From: Zobellia uliginosa
GTDB lineage: Bacteria; Bacteroidota; Bacteroidia; Flavobacteriales; Flavobacteriaceae
NCBI RefSeq assembly: GCF_900156625.1
Contig: NZ_FTOB01000003.1
Span: 496,001-560,000 of the forward strand
DNA length: 64,000 bases
Reading direction: 5' to 3'
The position numbers and the translations under genes were made by a program. A model generated the notes under the pieces. The model was given only the letters and a program-made list of their open reading frames with translations, searched no databases and had not been told where the DNA came from. Shown piece after piece: positions 51,755 to 61,062 of the stretch; within the stretch, counting starts at the first letter, position 1, and the number at the start of each line of letters is the position of its first letter.

Positions 51755-52627
51755 TTAGGAGTGGAGTTGGCGGAAAACTTCAGGGGTGGTCTCGGTATTT
51801 TTTTTAAAATACTTATACATATTGGTAGGTTCGTCAAAACCGGAAGTATAGGCAATTTCGGTAACGGACATGGAGGTGTTGATCAACAAACGTTTGATTT
51901 GGGTCACAAGAATGTCATCTATGATCGCCTTGGCCGATTTCCCTACGATCGTCTTGCATATATTGTTGAGGGTTTTGGGGGTACAGCCCATTAAACTGGC
52001 ATAGTCTAGGGTCTTTTTAGTGTCGAAGCAGCGTTTTTCTACCAACTGTTGAAAGGTGATAAAATCGCTTACATATTTATGCTGGGTAAAACTGACTCCT
52101 TGCTTTAGCTTGACGCGGAAGAGTTTAAAGATCAAGATATGGAGTAGGTTCCTGATAATACCACTTGAGAATTCGTCGTAATTCTCGTTGTATTCTACCT
52201 CTATTTCCTTAATGAGGTCATGGATGCCCTTAAAATCCGTATCGCTGGTGTTGATGTAGGGCGTGGTCAAAAACTCGTTGAAGAGTTCGTGTGAACGGGC
52301 AACTTCCTTTTGGCTCAACAGGCTGGCCAAAAAGTCTTCGGTAAAGATTAAAGCGTATCCCCTCGTGTCCGGATTTTTAAAGAACTTATGGATTTGGTCC
52401 TTCCTTATGGTAAAAATGGTTTTGGGACGGTAGTCATAGTCGGTAAAATCAATGGTGTGTTTCGATTCCCCTTGGGTAATGATCATAATTTGGTAAAATT
52501 CCACCTTATGGGGCAAAGTAATATCCTGCTCGATATCGCGTGAAAAAAGTTCTTCCAATTTAAGAAGCTCAAAGCCCGAATCGGGCCTGGTTTCATTGTT
52601 GAATTTTACATTCTGTATTTCGATCAT
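51755..52627 (-). CDS. AraC family transcriptional regulator
   Basis: This 290-residue protein has a cupin-like N-terminal ligand domain (YQIMIITQGESKHTIDFTDY) and a C-terminal AraC helix-turn-helix pair. The pair is AIIDDILVTQIKRLLINTSM followed by SVTEIAYTSGFDEPTNMYKY and FKKNTETTPEVFRQLHS, the canonical second-helix signature. It sits upstream of the NmrA/QorB-like reductase on the same strand and probably responds to a compound that the reductase acts on. Confidence 0.92.
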   Translation of the reverse strand: MIEIQNVKFNNETRPDSGFELLKLEELFSRDIEQDITLPHKVEFYQIMIITQGESKHTIDFTDYDYRPKTIFTIRKDQIHKFFKNPDTRGYALIFTEDFLASLLSQKEVARSHELFNEFLTTPYINTSDTDFKGIHDLIKEIEVEYNENYDEFSSGIIRNLLHILIFKLFRVKLKQGVSFTQHKYVSDFITFQQLVEKRCFDTKKTLDYASLMGCTPKTLNNICKTIVGKSAKAIIDDILVTQIKRLLINTSMSVTEIAYTSGFDEPTNMYKYFKKNTETTPEVFRQLHS

Positions 52628-52660
52628 CTCCAGTCTTTGTTTGGACGATTAAAAAGTCGG

Positions 52661-52668
52661 CAAAACTA
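52661..52668 (-). promoter_or_regulatory. -7 box of the AraC-family gene
   Basis: TAGTTTTG on the minus strand fits TAnnTTTG, 33 bases ahead of the ATG at 52627. No TTG at -33. Confidence 0.4.
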
Positions 52669-52701
52669 TGCTTTTTTAGCCGCATACATGGTGTGTAGGC
52701 G

Positions 52702-53109
52702 TTAATCTTCGGGGCCAATCCAAGCGAAGGGATTGTGGGCCACTTCCCATAAATATCCGTCAAGGTCTTTAAAATAGCCGTGAAAACCGCCCCAATCGGC
52801 CTTTTGCGGTGGCTTTACCAAAATGGCCCCGGCGTGTATGGCTTCGTTCAATACCGAAATCACCTCTTCTTCGCTAGAGACATTATGGGCGAGGGCCATA
52901 CCTGAAAAACCGCTTCCTTCCGAAGAAATTCCCGCGTCTTTTGCCAAGTGTTCCTTCTCGGTGATCCCGAGCCAAGTTCCTTTCAAATCGAAAAAGGCCA
53001 CGCCGGGAGGGGATTCGAGAAGGGGGAGGCCCATGCCTTCTTTGTAAAACCGGATCGAAGCTTTTAAATTTTTTACCCCTAAAGAAATCATACTTATTCT
53101 TGGCTTCAT
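52702..53109 (-). CDS. VOC family (glyoxalase-like) protein
   Basis: This 135-residue protein follows the vicinal-oxygen-chelate fold. It has RISMISLGVKNLKASIRFYK at the start, MGLPLLESPPGVAFFDLKGT and the C-terminal YFKDLDGYLWEVAHNPF. The metal-binding His/Glu pairs are partly replaced, since I see Asp and Glu in the last strand and no clear first His, so it may not be a metal enzyme. It may be a resistance or isomerase-type protein. It lies between the AraC-regulated genes and the YcaQ-like gene, with 47 bases between starts and ends. Confidence 0.85.
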   Translation of the reverse strand: MKPRISMISLGVKNLKASIRFYKEGMGLPLLESPPGVAFFDLKGTWLGITEKEHLAKDAGISSEGSGFSGMALAHNVSSEEEVISVLNEAIHAGAILVKPPQKADWGGFHGYFKDLDGYLWEVAHNPFAWIGPED

Positions 53110-53156
53110 AGCATTGAGCGTTTATGTTGTACCAGACTAAATTTCGCTTGTTTTAT

Positions 53157-54362
53157 TTAAACCACCAAATCGGGGTTGATATTGAGGAACTGTGGTTTGT
53201 AATTTGCGGGAACGGTGGTGTGCAGATAGAGCCCCTTACAGCCATTGAACCGAACAAAGGCTTTAAGTTCCTTCCCTAGGGCGGCCGAAAATGCGTCCCA
53301 TTTCGTTAAGCTGGGTTCTAGGCTTAGTCGATGGATGTGCAAAATTCCCGTCTTTCGGTCGGCCTTACTGTCCATACGGGCCACAAGTTTTCCATCCCAT
53401 AAGATAGGCAGGGTAAAATAACCGTGTTGGCGCTTGTGTTGCGGTACATAACACTCCAAAAGATAATCGAAACCAAAGAGTTCCTGTGTCCGTTTTCGCT
53501 GTATGAGCAGATTGTCAAAAGGCGATAAGATCTTGGCTTTTTTTCGCAAGGGCCGGTCCAATAGTTCAAGGGATTCGGGCAAAAGGTAATAGGGGGCTCC
53601 GGAAACTTTGATAGGCAATACTTCACCCTCGGCCAACATATGGTCAAGCGCCTTTGAGACTAGGGGTTTTACGTTTTTGAGCAGGTAGGTCATTTCTGAA
53701 AGCTTGCCCGGCCCATTGGCGCGCAAGTATTTTTTTACCAAAAACCTTGCGTATTCCGCGTCGGTCGGGGCCGTGGTGTTTACGGAATCGGGAAGCACCC
53801 TTTCGGTAAGGTCGTATACCTTATGGAAATTAATGCGCTTACAGATCATCAGGTCGCCCTGTATGAACAAATTTTCAAGGGCCTGTTTGGTGGGCGCGGT
53901 TTTCCATTCGCCCGGTTTACTTCCCTTTTTATCAAAATCCCTGGCCATTAAAGGGCCTTCGCTCTTTATGCGTTCCTTGACGGCATTCATAAGTTTTAGG
54001 TCCCGCTTAAACCAATGTTTCATTTGGCCCGTGGCAATAGCGTGTTTGCGTGGAAGGCTGAAGCGATAATCGGACATGGGCAAATACGAGGCGGCGTGTG
54101 ACCAGTATTCAAAAATTTTCTTGTCGGCTATCAACTGGTCTATGTGGGAAGCTTTATAGTTCGGGTTTCGGTTATACAGGGTGTGGTGATGTGCCCGTTC
54201 GATTACGGAAATGGTATCGATTTGAATATATCCCAAATGTTCAATGGCGGAAAGGGTGGTAGCCTGGGCGGGACCTGTACGGGCGGCAGGGGGTAGACCT
54301 TGCGACAACAAGGCCAGTTTTTGGGCTTCACGGAGCGAAAGGTTTTTGGGTTTTGAACTCAT
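53157..54362 (-). CDS. YcaQ-like DNA glycosylase / winged-helix (HTH_42) protein
   Basis: This 401-residue protein belongs to the HTH_42/YcaQ family, some members of which unhook interstrand crosslinks or excise alkylated bases. Typical segments are SLREAQKLALLSQGLP at the start, LGYIQIDTISVIERAHHHTL with the conserved catalytic-type residues, EYWSHAASYLPMSDYRF, and the DNA-facing SPFDNLLIQRKRTQELFGFD near residue 285. The full length is normal. It belongs to no clear operon. Confidence 0.88.
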   Translation of the reverse strand: MSSKPKNLSLREAQKLALLSQGLPPAARTGPAQATTLSAIEHLGYIQIDTISVIERAHHHTLYNRNPNYKASHIDQLIADKKIFEYWSHAASYLPMSDYRFSLPRKHAIATGQMKHWFKRDLKLMNAVKERIKSEGPLMARDFDKKGSKPGEWKTAPTKQALENLFIQGDLMICKRINFHKVYDLTERVLPDSVNTTAPTDAEYARFLVKKYLRANGPGKLSEMTYLLKNVKPLVSKALDHMLAEGEVLPIKVSGAPYYLLPESLELLDRPLRKKAKILSPFDNLLIQRKRTQELFGFDYLLECYVPQHKRQHGYFTLPILWDGKLVARMDSKADRKTGILHIHRLSLEPSLTKWDAFSAALGKELKAFVRFNGCKGLYLHTTVPANYKPQFLNINPDLVV

Positions 54363-54396
54363 AAGAAGAAATTAAGGAATTGCTGTGCAAAGGGAA

Positions 54397-54404
54397 CAAA
54401 AGTA
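54397..54404 (-). promoter_or_regulatory. -7 box of the YcaQ-like gene
   Basis: TACTTTTG on the minus strand fits TAnnTTTG, 35 bases ahead of the ATG at 54362. No TTG at -33. Confidence 0.4.
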
Positions 54405-54550
54405 AGGACATCGGCCATCATTATAAGGTGAAAATATGCAAGTTGATATCGAACAAGGGGTGTAATGGTTCAAAATGTTAAAAACAATATAAAAAAGGGG
54501 GGAATTTATAAGAAAAAGTGCATTTTATCCGTTATTTAAGCAATTCATCC

Positions 54551-54558
54551 TATTTTTG
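54551..54558 (+). promoter_or_regulatory. -7 box of the serine hydrolase gene
   Basis: TATTTTTG fits TAnnTTTG and lies 33 bases before the ATG at 54592. No clear -33 TTG. Confidence 0.45.
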
Positions 54559-54591
54559 TGCATCTCAACCTACCAAAAGAATAGCTTATCA

Positions 54592-55872
54592 ATGCAGAGA
54601 TATAAAATTTTGATCGCATCTGCGTTCGTCGTTTTCACCCTATCCGCACTTATTTCACGTGCATTCAACAGCGAATCTACCGAAGCCCCCAAAAAGGCGG
54701 TAACGGCCTCGACAATTGAAAAAGACCCTAAAATCGATAAGGAAGTCCTTCTTTACGCTTCCCGACAAAAGAAATTACAGGCTGCCCTGAATGCCTATTT
54801 CAAGAAGGCCATTGCCAATGGCGATGTCGTTGGGGCAGGGGTGAGCATCGTTAAGGGCGATTCCATTGTGATATCCGACGGTTTTGGAACAAAGAAAAGT
54901 ACCGATAACAGTCCCGTAAACGGTGAGACGGTTTTTAGGTTGGGTTCCTTATCAAAAGGTTTTGCCGGCATGTTGGCCGCCAACATAAAGCACGAGGGAA
55001 AACTGAATTGGACGGATCGGGTAAGCGACTATCTTCCCGAATTTCAATTGGGCGATGGCTCCAATACCAAAAGCATCACCCTGGCCAATATTCTATCGCA
55101 CACTTCGGGTACGCCCTATCACAGTTATACCAATTTAGTGGAAGCCGGTCTTCCCCTAAAGGATATAGCCAAGCGTTTTAAGGAGGTAATGCCCATTAGC
55201 AAGCCGGGAATCATGTACAGCTATCAAAACGCCATGTTCGCCCTTTGTGGGGAAATGATGAAGAAGGCCACCGGTAAAAAGATAAATACCCTTTTAGACG
55301 ATCGTTTTTTCAAGCCCTTGGAAATGTGTACCACAACTACCGACTTCGAGACCCTGACCCATGAGGTCAATATTGCCATGCCGCACGTAAAAGCGCGAAA
55401 CGGTTGGAGGGCGTCGCACTTGAGGGACAATTACTACAATGCGGTAGCTGCGGGGGGAGTCAGTTCCAATGCCCACGATATGGGAAGGTGGATGCGTTTT
55501 TTATTGGGGCACAACCCTGATATTATGGATAGTTCGGCCATAGGGGAAGCCTTTAATCCCTTTATCGAGATTTCAGGACATAGAAAATATTATCAGCGAT
55601 GGCCAGGCCACACCCGTTCTTATTACGGCTTTGGGTGGAGGATCCACAAGTTCACCGAAGGGCAGGCCAATGTAGAAAAAACGATCTGGCACCATGGCGG
55701 AAGCGTCAATAACTACAGAAACGAGATTGCCGTATATCCGGAATCGGATTTGGGTATCTGTGTGCTCTTGAACAACAATTCGCCCATAGCCAAGACCGTA
55801 ATTCCAGACCTGTACGAAATCGTAAAAAAGGTCTATAAAGAAGAAGAGGCCACCACCAGCAAAAGGATGTAG
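54592..55872 (+). CDS. Serine beta-lactamase-like hydrolase (class C / DD-peptidase fold)
   Basis: This protein of about 426 residues has a membrane-spanning or signal N-terminus (LIASAFVVFTLSALISRAF). A catalytic domain with the three serine-hydrolase motifs follows: S-L-S-K in FRLGSLSKGFAGM (SxxK), Y-Q-N in MYSYQNAMFAL (YxN) and H-G-G in WHHGGSVNNYRN (the KTG equivalent, HxG as in class C relatives). The start at 54592 follows the promoter. It is probably periplasmic and may act as an esterase, a peptidase or a penicillin-interacting enzyme. Beta-lactam resistance cannot be concluded. Confidence 0.9.
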   Translation: MQRYKILIASAFVVFTLSALISRAFNSESTEAPKKAVTASTIEKDPKIDKEVLLYASRQKKLQAALNAYFKKAIANGDVVGAGVSIVKGDSIVISDGFGTKKSTDNSPVNGETVFRLGSLSKGFAGMLAANIKHEGKLNWTDRVSDYLPEFQLGDGSNTKSITLANILSHTSGTPYHSYTNLVEAGLPLKDIAKRFKEVMPISKPGIMYSYQNAMFALCGEMMKKATGKKINTLLDDRFFKPLEMCTTTTDFETLTHEVNIAMPHVKARNGWRASHLRDNYYNAVAAGGVSSNAHDMGRWMRFLLGHNPDIMDSSAIGEAFNPFIEISGHRKYYQRWPGHTRSYYGFGWRIHKFTEGQANVEKTIWHHGGSVNNYRNEIAVYPESDLGICVLLNNNSPIAKTVIPDLYEIVKKVYKEEEATTSKRM

Positions 55873-55950
55873 CCTCTAATTCCGTATGAGGAGGTAGAGA
55901 ACCCCTTAGTTATTTTCTTCAAACAAGCATTTGGTTTTTGTCACTCGGCC

Positions 55951-56949
55951 TTACTCCTTTAGAAAGGAGGTCAGGGGTGCGATAAAGCGGTCAAAACTCT
56001 CAATATGGGGCAGGTGTCCGATATTCGCCAATTCTACCAACTCCGCATCGGGTATGCGCTCTTGGGTCTTTTTGCCCAGTTGGTTATAGAGTCCCATAGT
56101 CTTTCTCACCTTCTCCGTAACCAAAGGTTTTCCCAAGGCCGTGCGGTCTCGGGTACCGATGATCAAGAGGGTCTTGGCCTTGATGTTTTCAAACTCATAG
56201 ACTACGGGCTGGGTAAAGATCATATCGTAGGTAAGGGCCGCGTTCCAAGCGATGCGTTCGTAATCGGAATTTAGCGTCCAACCCGCCAAAAGGTTCACCC
56301 ATTGATCGTACTCGGGCTTCCATTGGTTGTCGTAATAGCTTTCGAGCTGGTATTTCCGTATGCCCTCATAGCTTTTCTTTAATTCGTTTTGGTACCACCA
56401 TTCCACCGGTTGGTAGGGTACCTTAAGTTTCCAGTCCTCTAAACCGATAGGGTTCTCCAAAATCAGTTTTTCGGTAGTTTCCGGATACATCAGGGCGAAG
56501 CGGGCGGCGATCATTCCTCCCATGGAATGTCCTAAGACGGCCGTTTGGGAAATTCCCAAGGTATCCAAAAGGCTTTTGGTGTTTTGGGCCAATTGCTGAA
56601 AGGTATAGTGAAAATGGGCCGGTTTAGATGATTTTCCGAAGCCGATCTGATCGGGGGCAATGACCCTAAAGCCTTCCTTGGCCAAGGCCTCGATGGTAGT
56701 CTTCCAATAGGCACCGTTAAAATTTTTACCGTGGAGCAAAACAATGTTCTTGCCGTTGTAGTTCTCGGGCTTTACGTCCATATAGGCCATTTTCAGTTGT
56801 TGCTCCTGATTGTTGACGGTCAGGATCGACACGGGAAAGGGATACTCGTAATTGGATAGTTCTATATCGAGCCATTCGAGTTTTTCCGCTTGTGCACGGG
56901 CCACTTGAAAAGCGATCAGGGCAAGGAGGACGGGAATAATTTTTCTCAT
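55951..56949 (-). CDS. Secreted alpha/beta hydrolase
   Basis: This 332-residue protein has a signal peptide (IIPVLLALIAFQVARAQ) and an alpha/beta hydrolase core. The oxyanion segment is NIVLLHGKNFNGAYW, the nucleophile elbow VLGHSMGGMIAARF (Ser near residue 143), and the catalytic His in LANIGHLPHIESF near the C-terminus. The predicted Asp lies in IIGTRDRTALGK. The family includes esterases, epoxide hydrolases and haloalkane dehalogenases. The substrate is unknown. It ends 79 bases from the convergent serine hydrolase. Confidence 0.9.
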   Translation of the reverse strand: MRKIIPVLLALIAFQVARAQAEKLEWLDIELSNYEYPFPVSILTVNNQEQQLKMAYMDVKPENYNGKNIVLLHGKNFNGAYWKTTIEALAKEGFRVIAPDQIGFGKSSKPAHFHYTFQQLAQNTKSLLDTLGISQTAVLGHSMGGMIAARFALMYPETTEKLILENPIGLEDWKLKVPYQPVEWWYQNELKKSYEGIRKYQLESYYDNQWKPEYDQWVNLLAGWTLNSDYERIAWNAALTYDMIFTQPVVYEFENIKAKTLLIIGTRDRTALGKPLVTEKVRKTMGLYNQLGKKTQERIPDAELVELANIGHLPHIESFDRFIAPLTSFLKE

Positions 56950-57319
56950 GATTTTGACTTTGTGTTTTTCGTTTTTATTAGGAGTTTACTGTTAGTCCGT
57001 AGCAACACAAGGGGCAACAAAGCCTTTGGGGACTATAGATTAGGGCCGGCCCCGCCCATACTGATCGGCATCCCCAAGGTAATTGCTAGGGAGACCCTGA
57101 CCGATATAAGGTCGTTCTATGAGCCTTAGGTTATTACAGGCGGCAAAATTAAATCATCGGGATAGAGGGCGGCGATAATGTTTTGTTAATCGGAGGGACG
57201 ATTGCGGTAATTTTTTGTTAAGATCAAATCGAAGGTGCGAAAGTGAAAGGTAGGGGCGTAACAAGTGTAACGGCCTACCACTAGGGTCCGTTTTCGTGTG
57301 ACTTTGTGGGTAGGGAGGA
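56950..57319. other. Intergenic stretch (370 bases) without a recognised gene
   Basis: No gene, promoter consensus or terminator is clear. A possible hairpin, GGTAGG (57249-57254) with CCTACC (57274-57279), has no U-tract. A GC-rich GGGCCGGCCCC core lies near 57042. Confidence 0.5.
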
Positions 57320-57769
57320 TTAACGTTGGTCGGTGGCCGAGGCTTCTTTCTTGGGTTTAAAGCGCATCATGGGCACCTCGTTCATCAACAGCTCTAGTTT
57401 ACCGTCGGCATCGATTTGGTATCCGTTGATTTTCTTCATGGTGTTGAGAAAAAAGCCTTCCCCTTGGCCGCAGAACATCATGGTGGTAGGGCCGGGTTCG
57501 CCAAAGGAAATTTGCTTTCCGTCGAGGGTGAAATCGGCCGAATACCCATTGCAGCTATTGTCGCCTTCCACACGGGAGTTTTCTTGGTTAAAACGGATGA
57601 CCGGCTTGCGATTGGGGTAGAGTCCGGAAAAGGCAATGCGCGGACCTGACAGGTATTCCAGTTCCCATGCGGAACTAAAGAGTGGGGTGTCCGCTGCTTT
57701 TTTGGTCGAGGAACAAGAGCCGAGTACTAAGGCAAGAAGCAAGAGACAGAGGGAAGTAGTGGTTTTCAT
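57320..57769 (-). CDS. META domain lipoprotein
   Basis: This 149-residue lipoprotein has the signal peptide LLLLALVLGSCSSTKK and a META/HslJ-like domain. It begins SAWELEYLSGPRIAFSGLYP, with RFNQENSRVEGDNSCNGYSA, the hallmark D/G-N-S-C-N-x-Y loop, and the MMFCGQGEGFFLNTMKKING segment. The domain is found in stress-related envelope proteins such as HslJ. Function is unproven. Confidence 0.88.
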   Translation of the reverse strand: MKTTTSLCLLLLALVLGSCSSTKKAADTPLFSSAWELEYLSGPRIAFSGLYPNRKPVIRFNQENSRVEGDNSCNGYSADFTLDGKQISFGEPGPTTMMFCGQGEGFFLNTMKKINGYQIDADGKLELLMNEVPMMRFKPKKEASATDQR

Positions 57770-58002
57770 AGTGATTTTTTTAAGGGTACGATCACCGCAA
57801 GCACTGGCTTGGGCGAAGTTTTTTAGGGCGAAAAATAACTTATTTTATGGAAAGCACAGGAAGGTAGGGCGCAAAGACTTTGTTAATTTTTCGCCCCCTT
57901 TCTAAGGAAGTCATGTTAAAAAATTTGCTGAAAACCTTACTGAAATCTGTAAGGAGGTTTGTTAAACTGCTGTAAATTAGCGGGGTAAATTAAAAGATGG
58001 GC

Positions 58003-58065
58003 GGGGATGTCCTCTCTAAGCCGAAGAGGGGCAATCCGGCAGAATGTGAAATCCATGGCCTGCCG
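58003..58065. repeat. Structured intergenic repeat, copy 1
   Basis: GGGATGTCCTCT begins at 58004. CCTCT (58011-58015) pairs with AGAGG (58025-58029). A second stem is CGGCAG (58037-58042) with CTGCCG (58060-58065), around a loop AATGTGAAATC-rich of 17 bases. Copies with the same order of parts lie at 61942-61992 and 63186-63218. The rest of the 57770-58215 gap has no gene that I can see. Confidence 0.55.
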
Positions 58066-58215
58066 AACAAAGTACGATATAATAGGCACAAGCATGATGC
58101 CTAGGCGGGTCGGGATAGGTATTTGGGAAATTCTTACTTTTATGGAATAAACAGGGTAGCGTCAATGGCTATATCTAGGTTTAGTTGTTGGCGGTCATAG
58201 AAAAAAGTACGATTC

Positions 58216-58833
58216 ATGGAAATCACAAAAAACCAAAACAAGGCCGTTGACGACATCGTTGAGATGGTGGTCTCGGTAATCGGAAAGGGATCAAGGGAAA
58301 TGGATGTTACGGAAGCTATTTCAAGCACGGCGAGACTGGCCGGCAGTTTTTTGTTCCGGTCCTTTGGTTTTAAGGTAGCGGATGCAAAGCCGGGTTCTGC
58401 CATGTTATCCGAAGAGGCCAATACCAAAGGTCCCCAGCTCGTTCAAATTACCCACGCCGTACTGCAAAATTTTGGGATACAGATCGACAATGACAAGATG
58501 TCGGGCAGCAACCGAAAGCGGGCCGAAAGCGATTTTGTAGATGCCATTGCCAAGGTTCAGGACCCGGCCTTGGTAATCATGAAAAAAAATGATTTAAGCT
58601 ACGAACAAATGGCCCAATCGGCTGCCATTGCCACGGCCTTCATTATCCAACAAAGTGCGAACATCGCCCCTGAAGAGGGTTTTGGAACGGCCATTTACCA
58701 TTATATTGAAGGCACAAAAACCTTTCCTCCCGAATTTTCCGACACATCGGAAAAACCGACCGACACCAAGGCTCCTGCAAAGGAAAAGACGGAGTCCAAA
58801 GGCGGTTCAAAATCTTGGTGGAAGTTTTGGTAA
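58216..58833 (+). CDS. Unrecognised cytoplasmic protein with charged C-terminal tail
   Basis: This is a 205-residue protein without signal peptide or membrane helix. The body is mostly helical (NKAVDDIVEMVVSVIGKGSR, GPQLVQITHAVLQNFGIQID, YEQMAQSAAIATAFIIQQSA). The tail is rich in Lys, Thr, Pro and Ser (about residues 175-198) and ends in W-W-K-F-W. I do not recognise a family. The gene stands alone, with about 270 bases to the next start. Codon use and length suggest a real gene. Confidence 0.65.
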   Translation: MEITKNQNKAVDDIVEMVVSVIGKGSREMDVTEAISSTARLAGSFLFRSFGFKVADAKPGSAMLSEEANTKGPQLVQITHAVLQNFGIQIDNDKMSGSNRKRAESDFVDAIAKVQDPALVIMKKNDLSYEQMAQSAAIATAFIIQQSANIAPEEGFGTAIYHYIEGTKTFPPEFSDTSEKPTDTKAPAKEKTESKGGSKSWWKFW

Positions 58834-59100
58834 TCGATTTTCCGTTCCAATAAGGCTATATCCGCAGTTCGGGGGAGAATCCAATAAGTTTTCAAAACTA
58901 CTCGGTGATAGCAAAGTTAAATACGAATCAAGTTTAATGTAGACAGAACAATCGTTTGAAATAATCCCTTTCCCCACTCGACAAGTCCATCTCATTTTTC
59001 CTTATAAGGCAAAAAACCAACCGTGCAACCATTTTTCTGCTGGCACCTTATCAATTTTATTTACCTTGGCAAAAAACACTAATAAACCATACCGTACTTT

Positions 59101-59766
59101 ATGAGACGCCTATTCTTATTGCTTGTCTTACTTTCTGTTGCAACCTCTTTTGGGCAAGCGCCACAAAAAGTAAACCTTACCGAATACATCAGGGAGATCC
59201 AAATATGGCACAAAGAAAACAACCAGATGTCCCTCGCTTTTTGGATTCCCACAGGCTATTGGAAAATCGCTACGGAGGGCAATGCCCAAATATCCGGTGA
59301 AACGGTAGACCAAATCGTTTCGGCCTTCGACGATTATGTCTTGGTATGTGGTCTCGATGTAGATATCCATACCAATGGCACGGCATCGTTCACCGACGAG
59401 GCCACTTTGTGCCAATCGATTTCCCTTATAGACGAACAAGGGGAGGTCTACCTGCCCCTAGTGGACGAAGAGGTAAGTCCCGAGGCTTCGGGCTTTTTGG
59501 AAGCCATGAAGCCCATGTTCCGCCAAATGCTAGGTCAGATGGGTGAGGGCATGCATTTTTTCTTCTTTAAGGTGCAGGACGAAAACGGGAAGACGGCCAT
59601 AGACGAATACCAAGAGGGTAGCTTTACCATAAAACACTCCGATAGGGAGTTTAATTACACCTTGCCGTTGGTCGCCCTAATGCCGGGTAAAACATGCCCC
59701 GTGGACCATGCCGAAATGAAAGGAAACTGGAAGTACTGTCCTTTTCACGGTAACCTACTTAAATAA
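59101..59766 (+). CDS. Secreted hypothetical protein with C-terminal Cys/His metal-site-like motif
   Basis: This 221-residue protein has a signal peptide (LLLVLLSVATSFGQ). The body is unremarkable and acidic. It ends in a compact motif CPVDHAEMKGNWKYCPFHG, with C-x-x-D-H and C-x-x-H pairs about 11 residues apart, like a small zinc ribbon or heavy-metal site. I do not recognise the family. The motif suggests a metal-bound or thiol-sensing role, which is only an inference. No neighbour on the same operon. Confidence 0.6.
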   Translation: MRRLFLLLVLLSVATSFGQAPQKVNLTEYIREIQIWHKENNQMSLAFWIPTGYWKIATEGNAQISGETVDQIVSAFDDYVLVCGLDVDIHTNGTASFTDEATLCQSISLIDEQGEVYLPLVDEEVSPEASGFLEAMKPMFRQMLGQMGEGMHFFFFKVQDENGKTAIDEYQEGSFTIKHSDREFNYTLPLVALMPGKTCPVDHAEMKGNWKYCPFHGNLLK

Positions 59767-59893
59767 TAACAGGCAGAAAAAGGCCTATGACCATATTAGT
59801 TGCCTAGGTGCAAATACAATAAGGGAGTTGTATTTCCGATTTTTAATTCTCCCTAAAATCGATGTTTGTCCCTTCTAACCTAGGTCAAAAAAG

Positions 59894-59901
59894 TATCTTT
59901 G
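59894..59901 (+). promoter_or_regulatory. -7 box of the transporter gene
   Basis: TATCTTTG fits TAnnTTTG and is 58 bases before the ATG. A TTTG lies 25 bases upstream, longer than the usual 17-23, so the -33 is doubtful. Confidence 0.4.
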
Positions 59902-59959
59902 TCCCTTTTATAAATATCATGAAGGTTTTTAGGCCTTTGATGTTACATATCTAAAAAAT

Positions 59960-60928
59960 ATGAAACTAAAGATCGACCGGTTTGTGCTATCCGTAATGGT
60001 GGTCATTGCCCTGGCCTACCTATTTCCCCAGTGGGGAATACCGGAAAGTAAGATTCCTATCGATAGCATAAGTGCGATAGGAATTTCGCTTATATTCTTT
60101 TTCTACGGACTCAAATTGAGTCCCTCTAAACTAAAGGACGGCCTTAAAAACTGGAGATTGCACCTTTTGGTACAGTCCTCCACCTTTTTAATTTTCCCCC
60201 TATTGGTCTTACTATTTTACCCCCTTATCCAGAACGAGGGGCAGGAAATTATCTGGTTGGCCTTTTTCTTCTTGGCCGCGCTTCCCTCTACCGTATCCTC
60301 ATCGGTAGTTATGGTCTCCATAGCCAAGGGCAATATCCCGGCCGCCATTTTTAACGCCAGTATTTCGGGTATTATCGGGGTAATTCTCACTCCTTTATGG
60401 ATGGGACTCTTTGTCAAGAACGCCCAAACGGAGTTTGACTTTGCCGAGATCTATCTACAACTTATCGTACAGATCATTTTACCAGTATTGCTCGGGGTGG
60501 GGCTTCAACGTTTTTGGGGAGCATATGCGCAGAAATACGGCAAGCAATTGACCCTCTTCGATAAATCGATCATTCTGCTTATCATTTACAAGAGTTTTGC
60601 AAGGTCTTTTGACGAGAACATTTTCAATGCTATTTCCTTTTTAGACCTGCTCCTACTTTTTGTAGCGGTTTTGGCTTTGTTCGGCTTCCTGTATGTCTTA
60701 ACGGGCTTCTTGGCCAAGAAGTTGAAGTTCAATACCGAAGACCGGATTACCGCCCAGTTTTGCGGAACCAAAAAATCATTGGTACACGGTACCGTATTCG
60801 CTAAAATCATCTTTGGCAATGCCGCTACGATCGGCATTATTCTTTTGCCCCTTATGCTCTTCCACGCCTTGCAGTTATTGATCATAAGTGTGTTGGCCTC
60901 AAAAATGGGGGCTAAAAACCGGGCATAA
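59960..60928 (+). CDS. Bile acid:sodium symporter family (SBF-like) transporter
   Basis: This 322-residue membrane protein has about ten hydrophobic helices. Family marks are FFFYGLKLSPSKLKDGL, the ALPSTVSSSVVMVSIAKGN loop (helix 4-5 region with T/S and V-S repeats) and QFCGTKKSLVHGTVFAKI near the C-terminus. This is the DUF4137/PF13593 branch, typical of bacteria. The substrate is unknown; related proteins move organic anions with sodium. Confidence 0.9.
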   Translation: MKLKIDRFVLSVMVVIALAYLFPQWGIPESKIPIDSISAIGISLIFFFYGLKLSPSKLKDGLKNWRLHLLVQSSTFLIFPLLVLLFYPLIQNEGQEIIWLAFFFLAALPSTVSSSVVMVSIAKGNIPAAIFNASISGIIGVILTPLWMGLFVKNAQTEFDFAEIYLQLIVQIILPVLLGVGLQRFWGAYAQKYGKQLTLFDKSIILLIIYKSFARSFDENIFNAISFLDLLLLFVAVLALFGFLYVLTGFLAKKLKFNTEDRITAQFCGTKKSLVHGTVFAKIIFGNAATIGIILLPLMLFHALQLLIISVLASKMGAKNRA

Positions 60929-61062
60929 ATCTTATGAAGGATAAGAAGGGGGCTCTAGACCTCAGATTTGGGCGGTAGGCTTGTAAAATTACTTTCTGTA
61001 ACCTAGGTAACTGTAGGGGTTTAACTTATCAAATACCTTGTTGCCATTAGTAATCGTAAATA

